Origin: Gammaproteobacteria bacterium
Lineage (GTDB): Bacteria > Pseudomonadota > Gammaproteobacteria > Pseudomonadales > Pseudohongiellaceae
Length of the DNA: 64,000 bases
Reading direction: 5' to 3'
NCBI GenBank assembly: GCA_002711845.1
Contig: PASF01000006.1
Span: 1-64,000 of the forward strand
Shown here: positions 55,237 to 62,860 of the stretch, in pieces
Layout: the number at the start of each line of letters is the position of its first letter
How positions within the stretch are numbered: the stretch's first letter is position 1
Notes under the pieces: generated by a model
What the model was told of the DNA's origin: nothing
The model's input: only the letters and a program-made list of their open reading frames with translations
The model's database searches: none
Position numbers and translations under genes: made by a program

Positions 55237-55941
55237 TCAATCTAAAGGCACCTCCTCGTCCGGCCCGATCTCGTTCCATTTGCTGACCTTACCAATCGGC
55301 GTGGCGACCAGCGTCAGCCTGATGCTGGGCGCCAGCAATTCATTGAAGCGAGATACATCCTGTTCGGCCGGGTCCAGCCAGGCATCGAGGGTGGCCTGGT
55401 CATCGGGCAGCATCAGCGGCATGGACTTGGGGTGGATGTCACGCACCCAGCGTTTGTTGTCGGGCGGCGGCAGCGTGATGATGCTGGCGGACAGTGCGGT
55501 TTCGCCGGTGTCGTGATTGACCCATTCGCGGTATACGCCGCCGAAAGCGATGGCGTCGGCGGGCCGGCGCAGTTTGTGGTAGGTCTTGCCGTCGCCCAGG
55601 CCTTCGATAAAGGCCGATGCGGGGATCACGCAGCGGGACTCGCGGTAGGGTTTGTAGGCAAGGGCCCTGGGGGTATCAAGCTTGTCGGCGCGGCTGTTGA
55701 AGGACGCGTATTGGTAGTTGGGCTTGAGGGTCGCGGGATCGAGCATCAGCCACCAGGTGGCGTCGCTGACCCGGCGCTCGTCGCCGGTCTGGCGGACAAT
55801 GCTGATGGTTGATCCGGGCGCGGCGTCCGGGGTGAACCGCAAGCCCGGGGTAAAACAAGAGCCCGGGTACAGCGTGATGCCGAGATGCTGCAGAAGCGTC
55901 ATGACTTCGGCACTGTCGATGACGTTGAAGCGGCCGCACAT
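55237..55941 (-). CDS. yedK: SOS response-associated peptidase YedK/HMCES
   Basis: SRAP protein that shields abasic sites in single-stranded DNA by a covalent link through Cys2. The start at 55941 is fixed by the required MCGRF N-terminus. Other active residues are visible: Asn in YASFNSRADKL, Glu in PASAFIEG and His in DIHPKSMPLML. At 234 aa it is normal. It is divergent from the UGSC operon and the gene nearest tRNA-Leu in this block. Confidence 0.95.
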   Translation of the reverse strand: MCGRFNVIDSAEVMTLLQHLGITLYPGSCFTPGLRFTPDAAPGSTISIVRQTGDERRVSDATWWLMLDPATLKPNYQYASFNSRADKLDTPRALAYKPYRESRCVIPASAFIEGLGDGKTYHKLRRPADAIAFGGVYREWVNHDTGETALSASIITLPPPDNKRWVRDIHPKSMPLMLPDDQATLDAWLDPAEQDVSRFNELLAPSIRLTLVATPIGKVSKWNEIGPDEEVPLD

Positions 55942-56065
55942 GGCATTCTCCAAAACTGTTTTGATGAAAATGCTACCACAAAGCCGGGTGCGGCTGTTGC
56001 TGGACATTCGTCAGGAGCGGCGCTACCTTTGGGTGTCAAAGCGCCACCCGGAGAAAGGCCCATCA

Positions 56066-57499
56066 ATGACCACACCCCCGCCCGACGGTCTGATCGTCGT
56101 CGCCAAGGCAGATTGCCCGACCTGTCGCCTCATCGAACCTTTGCTGACTGAGCTGGCAGATGCCGGCCCGCTGCAGGTTTTTGTGCAGGACGACAGCGAC
56201 TATGCGAGCACCCTGCCCGGCACTCACTATGATGACACGCTAGAGCATTCCTGGCGCCTGGATACCGAATTTGTACCGACGCTGATCCGCATGGAACAAG
56301 GCCGGGAAGTCTCCCGCACCTACGGCTGGGACAAGGCTGAGTGGCGCACCATCAGTGGCCTGAGCGGGCTGGGTGAGGCGCTGCCGGTGATGCGCCCGGG
56401 CTGTGGCTCCAAAACCCTGGAGCCTGGCATTGCCGAGCGGCTGGAGCTGGCCTTTGGTGATGTCCGTCTGTCCGCGCGGGAAATTGATGTCAGCGCCGAA
56501 GATGATGCCATTGAAGCGTGTTATGCGCGTGGCTGGAGCGACGGTCTGCCGGTGGTGCCGCCGACGCCGGTGCGGGTGCTGCGCATGCTCAAGGGCACCT
56601 CACGCGACCCGCAAGAAGTGATCGGCCTGATGCCGCCGGATCTGGTGTCCTGCACCGTCGAGAAAGTCGCCATCAATGCGGTGATGGCAGGCTGCAAACC
56701 GGAGTACATGCCGGTGCTGCTGGCGGCGCTGGAGGCGACACTGGAAGACGATTTTGGCCTGCATGGGCTGATCTGCACCACCATGTTCGGCAGCCCCATG
56801 ATCATGGTCAATGGCCCCATCGCCAAGGCCATCGGCATGAATTCCGGCAACAACGCCCTGGGCCAGGGCAATCGCGCCAATGCGACGATTGGCCGGGCTC
56901 TGCAGCTCATTATCCGCAATGTTGGCGGTGGGCGCCCCGGCGAGATTGACCGGGCGACGCTGGGCAATCCGGGCAAGTACAGTTTCTGCTTTGCCGAAGC
57001 TGAAGACAGCGAATGGCTGCCGCTGGCCCAGGAGCGCGGCATTGCTGCCGGCCGTTCAGCCGTGACCGTGTTCCCCGGCGAAGGGGTACAGGGCATCATT
57101 GATCAGAAGTCGCGCGACCCGGACTCGCTGGCCCGCTCGATCGCGGAGTCCCTGCGCGCAGTAGATAATGTCAAGCTGGCCATGGCCGGCGATGCCGTGC
57201 TGGTGGTATCGCCGGAGCACGCGCGCATTTTCATCGAGGCCGGCTGGTCGAAGCAGCAGCTACGCGAGACACTGGAGCAACTGCTGATGGCTCCGGGCGA
57301 GAAACTGATCGCCGGTGCCGGCGGCATGGCAGAGGGCATTCCGGAAAAGTTCAAAGGCAAACAGATACCCAAATTCAGGCCGGGCGGCCTGCTGATTGTC
57401 CGCGCCGGTGGCACAGCCGGCCTGTTTTCTGCGATTATTGCTGGCTGGGCTGCATCTGGCCCGGTTGGCTCTTCACCTGTTACAAGAGAGATCACATAA
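56066..57499 (+). CDS. UGSC-linked protein with N-terminal thioredoxin-like domain
   Basis: A 477-aa protein. The start at 56066 follows GGAGAAAGG and begins a thioredoxin-like domain (VVAKADCPTCRLIEPLL, CxxC near residues 17-20). A conserved domain of unknown function follows (about 140-470), with CYARGWSDGLPVVPPTP, the Cys-containing VMAGCKPEYMPVLLAAL, NSGNNALGQGNRANATIGRA and GGLLIVRAGGTAGLFSA. Twelve bases separate it from the UGSC selenoprotein gene, so they are almost surely co-expressed and may form one redox system. I know no biochemical role for it. Confidence 0.85.
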   Translation: MTTPPPDGLIVVAKADCPTCRLIEPLLTELADAGPLQVFVQDDSDYASTLPGTHYDDTLEHSWRLDTEFVPTLIRMEQGREVSRTYGWDKAEWRTISGLSGLGEALPVMRPGCGSKTLEPGIAERLELAFGDVRLSAREIDVSAEDDAIEACYARGWSDGLPVVPPTPVRVLRMLKGTSRDPQEVIGLMPPDLVSCTVEKVAINAVMAGCKPEYMPVLLAALEATLEDDFGLHGLICTTMFGSPMIMVNGPIAKAIGMNSGNNALGQGNRANATIGRALQLIIRNVGGGRPGEIDRATLGNPGKYSFCFAEAEDSEWLPLAQERGIAAGRSAVTVFPGEGVQGIIDQKSRDPDSLARSIAESLRAVDNVKLAMAGDAVLVVSPEHARIFIEAGWSKQQLRETLEQLLMAPGEKLIAGAGGMAEGIPEKFKGKQIPKFRPGGLLIVRAGGTAGLFSAIIAGWAASGPVGSSPVTREIT

Positions 57500-57510
57500 G
57501 AGGTCACGTT

Positions 57511-58080
57511 ATGAACGAACACATCCTGCTGGATCCGACGGCGGAAAACGCCCCGGCGCAGCGGGCACGACTGCCCAGGCCCGACAGCCTGGATAACAAG
57601 GTCGTCGGCCTGCTGGACATCTCCAAGCCGCGCGGCAATGTCTTTCTGGATCGCATCGAAGAGCAGCTGACGGCGCTTGGACTCACCGTCAAGCGTTACA
57701 GCAAGCCGACCTTCACCCGCCCTGCCCCCACTGAGCTGAAGCAGCAGATGGCAGCAGAAGTGGATGTCCTGGTAGAAGGACTGGCTGACTGAGGATCGTG
57801 TACGTCGTGCTGTATGCATGACATAGCCGATCTGGAGTCACGACAGATTCCGGGAGTTGGAGTTGCCTCTAGCGAGTTTATTGATGCGGCGGCCGCACAA
57901 TCCAGAACGCTGGGTTTCGACCCGGCCATGGTCTTTGTGCCGCACCCGATCCAGAACCGTACTGATGCGGAAATGCGCACCCTGGCCGACGAGGCTTTGG
58001 GGGATATTCTGCGGCTGCTGTGTGCCGGGCCAAACACTGCCGGCCCAAGCACCTCCAAAGAGGGCACTGAAGACACCTGA
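57511..58080 (+). CDS. UGSC-family selenoprotein (Sec94)
   Basis: Reading through the TGA at 57790-57792 joins two frames that otherwise look like a broken gene. The upstream part ends VDVLVEGLAD; then Sec, GSCTSCCMHDIADLE, and an in-frame continuation (VGVASSEFIDAA, MVFVPHPIQNRTD) to the stop at 58080. This is the U-G-S-C motif of a selenoprotein family described from marine metagenomes; 189 aa in all. selA, selB and tRNA-Sec follow directly. Function is unknown; the U/C cluster suggests thiol or metal redox chemistry. Annotation programs are likely to split it. Confidence 0.93.
57790..57845 (+). promoter_or_regulatory. Candidate bacterial SECIS region
   Basis: The TGA at 57790 is followed after 16 nt by a small possible stem GCTGT/ACATAGC (57809-57827). 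A wider pair GTCGTG/CACGAC (57804-57809 with 57839-57844) is an alternative. Bacterial SECIS hairpins lie just after the Sec codon, so position fits; exact fold not proven. Confidence 0.4.
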
Positions 58081-58116
58081 CACGTTAACAACGGCTGTCA
58101 TGCCGGGGGCACTGTC

Positions 58117-59520
58117 ATGAGCAGCCTCTCCGGCACACGCCCACCGGCCGTGGATAAGGCGCTGGCCTGGCCAGGCATAAAGGTATTGATTGCCTGCCAC
58201 GGCCGCGCTCTGGTCCTGGACGCGCTGCGAGACAGCCTGCAGCAGTGGCGCGATGGCCATATTCAGGACAAACAGACGCTGATGGCCGAGGTACAGGCCA
58301 GCATCGAACAACAGCTGGCGCCTGCCTTTAAACCGGTTTTCAACCTGACCGGCACGGTCATTCACACCAATCTGGGACGTGCGCCCCTGCCACCGGAAGC
58401 CATCGACGCCATCGCTGCGGTGGCCAGTGGCGCCAGCAACCTGGAATATGATCTGCACAGCGGCCAGCGCGGCGACCGCGACGCCCATGTCGAAGACTGG
58501 ATTTGCCGGCTGACCGGTGCTGAAGCGGCTACCGTGGTGAACAATAATGCGGCGGCGGTGCTGCTGGTGCTCAATGCCCTGGCGCTGCGCCGGGAAGTGA
58601 TCGTCTCGCGCGGCGAACTGATCGAGATCGGTGGCTCATTCCGGCTGCCGGACATCATGGCCCGGGCTGGCTGCAAACTGCGCGAGGTCGGCAGCACCAA
58701 CCGCACCCATACCCATGATTACGCCGATGCCATCAGCACACGCACCGCGCTGCTGCTCAAGGCGCATACCAGCAATTATGTGATTCAGGGGTTCTCCAGT
58801 AGCCTGAGCGACACCGAGCTGGCCGGCATTGCGCGACAACATGACATCCCGCTGGTGGTCGACCTGGGCAGCGGCTCGCTGATTGATATGCAGCGCCTGG
58901 GTTTGCCGGCCGAGCCGGTGGTGCGGGACGTCCTGGCCCAGGGCGCTGATGTGGTGACGTTCAGCGCTGACAAGCTGCTGGGCGGCCCCCAGGCCGGCAT
59001 CATCGCCGGCCGTGCGGACCTGATCACGCGAATCCGAAAAAGCCCGTTAAAACGGGCACTGCGCTGTGACAAACTGACGCTGGCGGCCCTGGCCGCTGTG
59101 TTGCGGCTGTACGCCGACCCGGACACGCTGGCGCAGCGCATCCCTGCCCTGCGCATGCTGAGCCGACCGCAGGGAGACATCGGGCAGACGGTGACAACGC
59201 TGCTGCCGGCACTGCAAAACTGGGCCGGCGACGGCATCCAGGTGGACACCTGCGAGGTACTCAGCCAGATAGGCTCCGGCTCCCAGCCTTTGGACCGGTT
59301 GCCCAGCGCGGCGCTGCGGCTGCGCAGTCAGCACAGCAACAAACGCGCCCGCAGCCGTCAGTTGCGTGAACTGGCCAGACAGTTGAGACAGTTGCCGGTG
59401 CCGGTGATTGGTCGTATCGCCGATGACAGCCTGCTGCTGGACTGCCGTTGTGTGGAAGCGCCGCAGACCCTGGCAGACCAGTGGCTGAATCATCGCTTTG
59501 CGCTGGAACCGCCGGCGTGA
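58117..59520 (+). CDS. selA: L-seryl-tRNA(Sec) selenium transferase SelA
   Basis: PLP enzyme that converts seryl-tRNA(Sec) to selenocysteinyl-tRNA(Sec) using selenophosphate. It has NLTGTVIHTNLGRAPLP, SNLEYDLHSGQRGDRD, VNNNAAAVLLVLNALA and the PLP lysine in FSADKLLGGPQAGIIAGR (near residue 286). The 467-aa length is normal. Its TGA overlaps the selB GTG start. selD, needed to make selenophosphate, is not in the window. Confidence 0.96.
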   Translation: MSSLSGTRPPAVDKALAWPGIKVLIACHGRALVLDALRDSLQQWRDGHIQDKQTLMAEVQASIEQQLAPAFKPVFNLTGTVIHTNLGRAPLPPEAIDAIAAVASGASNLEYDLHSGQRGDRDAHVEDWICRLTGAEAATVVNNNAAAVLLVLNALALRREVIVSRGELIEIGGSFRLPDIMARAGCKLREVGSTNRTHTHDYADAISTRTALLLKAHTSNYVIQGFSSSLSDTELAGIARQHDIPLVVDLGSGSLIDMQRLGLPAEPVVRDVLAQGADVVTFSADKLLGGPQAGIIAGRADLITRIRKSPLKRALRCDKLTLAALAAVLRLYADPDTLAQRIPALRMLSRPQGDIGQTVTTLLPALQNWAGDGIQVDTCEVLSQIGSGSQPLDRLPSAALRLRSQHSNKRARSRQLRELARQLRQLPVPVIGRIADDSLLLDCRCVEAPQTLADQWLNHRFALEPPA

Positions 59521-61481
59521 TTTTTGCGACCGCCGGGCATGTGGATCATGGCAAAACCACACTGATCAGGGCACTCACCGGCAAAGACACCGATCAGCTT
59601 GCCGACGAACAGCGGCGCGGCCTGACCATTGACCTGGGGTTCGCCTGGTGGCATGACAGCCAGGCCGGCACCCTGGGATTCGTGGATGTGCCAGGTCATG
59701 CGCGGTTCATCCGCACCATGCTGGCCGGGCTCGCCGGCGTGGATGCCGCCCTGCTGGTGGTTGCCGCTGACGCCGGCCCGATGCCGCAAACCCGTGAACA
59801 TCTGGCCTTGCTGGAGCTGCTGGGCATTCACCGTGGCATTGTGGTGATGAGCGCCGTGGATCGCGCCGATACGCAGCAGCAGGCCGACTGCCGGGCCGCC
59901 ATCACGGCGATGATGCAACACAGTCCGCTGGCCGATTCACCGGTGCTGCCGGTGGATGCCATCAGCGGTGTGGGAATGGATGACCTGCGGGCAGCCATCC
60001 GCACGCTGTCGTCGACAACACCGGCGCGCAGTGCACAGGGACAGCCCCGCTTTCTGATCGACCGGCGCTTTACCGTGCCCGGCGTCGGATGTGTGGTAAC
60101 CGGCACCTTGCTCAACGGACAGCTGGATCTGACACAGCAACCACCGTTGCAACTCACGCCCGTGTCCCGGACCGTGCGCGTGCGCGGTATCCAGATTGAT
60201 GGCCGGGCGGTCACCGGCATTGTGAGCGGCCAGCGGGCAGCGCTGAACCTGATCGGCGAACTGGACAGCGAGCATCCGCATCGCGGCGACTGGCTGTTGG
60301 CGGCCGAACCGGGTTCAACCCATCATGCCCAGACCAGCCAGCGGCTGGATGTGCATCTGCGCGTCTTGCCGGAACAACGTATTCATCGTGGCACGTTGCA
60401 GATACTGACCGGCGCCAGTGCCGTCAGCGGCCGCCTGGTGTGGCTGGAAGCGCCTGCGGCCAATGAAGCGCCCGCAGCCGATAAAGAGCCAGCAGCCGAT
60501 AAAGCCCTCTCGGGGCTCGCGCAGTTACTGCTGGACAAACCCGTGCACGGCATTGCCGGTGACGCTGTCATTGTGCGGGAGCCCGCCGCCAATATCACCC
60601 TGGCTGGCGGCCGGATACTGGACCCGCAGGGGCGCCAGCGTGGCCGCAGCAGTCCCCGGGCGCTGGCCCGGCTGACGGCGCTCAAAACCGCGCACACTGC
60701 CTCGCACGCCCTGGCTGCCGACCTGATTCATCTGCAGGAGATCAACCTGCCCGCCTTTGCCCGGCGCTGGCACCTGAGCGCGCAGCAACTGGATAGCCTG
60801 CTGGCAGGACAGGCGGTTGTCCGGCTGGGTAACCAGGCACTCAGCAACTCGCAGTTTGGCAACGCCGCGGCTGTCATCCTGCAACATGTGCAGCTGGCCC
60901 ATGATCAACAGCCGGCACACCTGGGCGTGCATCCGCAGTCGCTGCTCCGCGCGATCGACACCGGTCTCTGCCGGGACACGGAAACGCTGATCATCAACCA
61001 ACTGGTGAATGGTGGTCGCCTGCGCCGTCGTGGCGTGGTGCTTGCCCTGCCCGACCACCAGGCAGTGTTGCCAGCCTCGGACCAGGCGGTGTATCAGCGC
61101 GTGCGCGAGGCGCTGGCCGGTGCCGGGCTGCGACCGCCGATCGTCGGTGAGCTGGGTGCTTTGCTGGGGCTTGAACGAGAGGACATGCTGGCCATCATGC
61201 AAAGGCTGCAGGGCTGGGGTTACGTGCTGGCAGTGGCGCCCAACCGGTTTTACCTGCCCGACCAGCTGGACGACCTGGCGGCGGTGGCACAGGCACTGTG
61301 CGAGCAAAGCCCGGACGGCGGTTTTTCGGCCGCGGATTACCGGGACCGCGCCGACATTGGTCGCAACCTGACGATCAAAGTGCTGGAGTATCTGGATCGG
61401 GCCGGCGTTACTGTGTACCGGGATGAACGGCGCTTTATGCGGCCGGACTGGCGACGCGCGGTCGCGGACAAAATCACGTAG
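59517..61481 (+). CDS. selB: Selenocysteine-specific elongation factor SelB
   Basis: GTPase that brings Sec-tRNA to UGA codons marked by SECIS. GTG at 59517 (GTGA overlap with selA) starts MIFATAGHVDHGKTTLIRALTG, placing the G1 motif correctly; FVDVPGHARF is G3 and VMSAVDRADT a G4 variant. C-terminal winged-helix domains (about 400-650) would bind the SECIS. At 654 aa it is slightly longer than E. coli SelB (614). Part of the excess is a hexapeptide repeat (APAANE/APAADK/EPAADK) near residue 315-330. Confidence 0.95.
   Translation: MIFATAGHVDHGKTTLIRALTGKDTDQLADEQRRGLTIDLGFAWWHDSQAGTLGFVDVPGHARFIRTMLAGLAGVDAALLVVAADAGPMPQTREHLALLELLGIHRGIVVMSAVDRADTQQQADCRAAITAMMQHSPLADSPVLPVDAISGVGMDDLRAAIRTLSSTTPARSAQGQPRFLIDRRFTVPGVGCVVTGTLLNGQLDLTQQPPLQLTPVSRTVRVRGIQIDGRAVTGIVSGQRAALNLIGELDSEHPHRGDWLLAAEPGSTHHAQTSQRLDVHLRVLPEQRIHRGTLQILTGASAVSGRLVWLEAPAANEAPAADKEPAADKALSGLAQLLLDKPVHGIAGDAVIVREPAANITLAGGRILDPQGRQRGRSSPRALARLTALKTAHTASHALAADLIHLQEINLPAFARRWHLSAQQLDSLLAGQAVVRLGNQALSNSQFGNAAAVILQHVQLAHDQQPAHLGVHPQSLLRAIDTGLCRDTETLIINQLVNGGRLRRRGVVLALPDHQAVLPASDQAVYQRVREALAGAGLRPPIVGELGALLGLEREDMLAIMQRLQGWGYVLAVAPNRFYLPDQLDDLAAVAQALCEQSPDGGFSAADYRDRADIGRNLTIKVLEYLDRAGVTVYRDERRFMRPDWRRAVADKIT
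60450..60503 (+). repeat. 18-bp tandem repeat inside selB
   Basis: Three imperfect 18-bp units encode APAANE, APAADK and EPAADK in the domain-linking part of SelB. Confidence 0.8.
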
Positions 61482-61519
61482 AATGCAGCTGATGGAAAAA
61501 TGCAGGTGCTGGGAACAAA

Positions 61520-61614
61520 GGAAGGACATCGTCCCCGGTGGGGCGCCCGGACTTCAAATCCGGTGAGATGCGCAGCGCGCGTCTGGTGGGTTCGACTCCC
61601 ATGTCCTTCCGCCA
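61520..61614 (+). tRNA. selC: tRNA-Sec (anticodon TCA)
   Basis: A 95-nt tRNA with an 8-bp acceptor stem (GGAAGGAC/GTCCTTCC), G discriminator, encoded CCA, long variable arm and anticodon loop with TCA. It lies 38 bp after selB on the same strand, completing the selA-selB-selC block. Confidence 0.95.
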
Positions 61615-61643
61615 CACAGGGTCTTGCTGGGTATCAGGAAAAA

Positions 61644-61717
61644 TGGAGGCTGGGGTCGGAATCGAACCGGCGTACGCGGAGTTGCAGTCCGCTGCATGAC
61701 CACTCTGCCACCCAGCC
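61644..61717 (-). tRNA. tRNA-Cys (anticodon GCA)
   Basis: A 74-nt tRNA, acceptor GGCTGGG, anticodon loop CTGCAAC (GCA), with encoded CCA. It is transcribed after tRNA-Gly, as in the E. coli glyW-cysT-leuZ order. Confidence 0.95.
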
Positions 61718-61833
61718 TTGATTGTTGCAAATTCACCTGTCTGGGCGCAAAATCCGCGGCAGGTGATTTCCGGACTGGCCAACGCGGCCCCCGGGAGGGA
61801 TACTGCGCTGTGCATGGCCTGTGGCCGTAAGTT

Positions 61834-61909
<76 letters not shown>

Positions 61910-62053
61910 TTTACTTCGTATTACTGACTGTCTCTCAACTACCCCGGATCTTAGGGTCTGTCAGCTCTTTTGCAGTGCCGTTTTGCTCACTCCGAAAGAG
62001 GCGCTTATTCTAATGCCATTCGGTGTGAAGTCAAGCGCAAATCAGCAAATTTT

Positions 62054-62611
62054 TTACTGTTTTGCTGTCAGAACCGGCATTGCCTTGATCAGGTATTGCG
62101 CCATGGACCAGAGGCTCAAAGCGGCGGCAAGATATATCAAACCATAGCCGGTTTGCAAGAAAAATTGCGGCCAGGCCGGGGTGTAGGCCAGCAGCACGAT
62201 AATCGCAATCATCTGTACCGTGGTTTTGACCTTGCCGATGTAACCCACCGCCACCGCATCGCGCTGATTGTTGCTGGCCATCCACTCGCGCAGCGCTGAC
62301 ACAAAGACTTCGCGGCCAATAATGATGGCCGTGGGCACCACAAACCAGGGGCTGGGATAGATGGCGGTGAGCAACACCAGGGCCATCACCACCAGCAGCT
62401 TGTCGGCCACCGGATCCAGAAATGCACCAAACGGCGAGGTCTGGTTCAGGCGCCGCGCCAGGTAGCCATCCAGCCAGTCACTGATACTGGCAATGGTGAA
62501 CAGAAACGCGGCAATCAGCTGGCTGTGGGCGATGCCACTGTAGTACACCAGCACAATCACCGGCACCAGCAAAACGCGGCAATACGTCACCATATTGGCG
62601 GCATTCAACAT
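62054..62611 (-). CDS. pgsA: CDP-diacylglycerol-glycerol-3-phosphate 3-phosphatidyltransferase PgsA
   Basis: Inner-membrane enzyme making phosphatidylglycerol phosphate, the committed step to phosphatidylglycerol and cardiolipin. The CDP-alcohol phosphotransferase motif is complete: SDWLDGYLARRLNQTSPFGAFLDPVADK. Four to five membrane helices and 185 aa fit. It lies between uvrC and the tRNA genes, the usual gammaproteobacterial arrangement. Confidence 0.96.
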   Translation of the reverse strand: MLNAANMVTYCRVLLVPVIVLVYYSGIAHSQLIAAFLFTIASISDWLDGYLARRLNQTSPFGAFLDPVADKLLVVMALVLLTAIYPSPWFVVPTAIIIGREVFVSALREWMASNNQRDAVAVGYIGKVKTTVQMIAIIVLLAYTPAWPQFFLQTGYGLIYLAAALSLWSMAQYLIKAMPVLTAKQ

Positions 62612-62699
62612 CCAGATACTCCCTGATTCAACGGCTTTTCCTCTATATCCCAGCGTACTAAAAATTTAACTTAAATGCTTTTGAAAAACGTGATTGAGA

Positions 62700-62860
62700 C
62701 TGCCAGTGCGAGACAAAACCGGGCTCACAAGCGCAGTTTACACAGAGTAAATGAGCATTGTGAGCCTGGTTTTAACGAAGCAATGGCAACGCACGACTGC
62801 ATGGACGCAGGAGGTAGAGCGACGCATGGAGCCAAAGTCGAGATAGCTTTTCACAGCATT
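62700..62860. repeat. Structured intergenic element between uvrC and pgsA
   Basis: Arms AAAACCGGGCTCACAA (62715-62730) and TTGTGAGCCTGGTTTT (62758-62773) pair at 15 of 16 positions, with an inner TTTAC/GTAAA stem. A GAGGTAGAGC-containing tail with two GCATGGA motifs follows. The layout suggests a mobile repeat (MITE-like) or a structured RNA. Confidence 0.5.

Noticed and set aside
57511-57792. Truncated hypothetical gene followed by a separate small ORF
   Set aside because: The TGA between them is best read as selenocysteine: same frame, UGSC motif and selA-selB-tRNA-Sec directly downstream.
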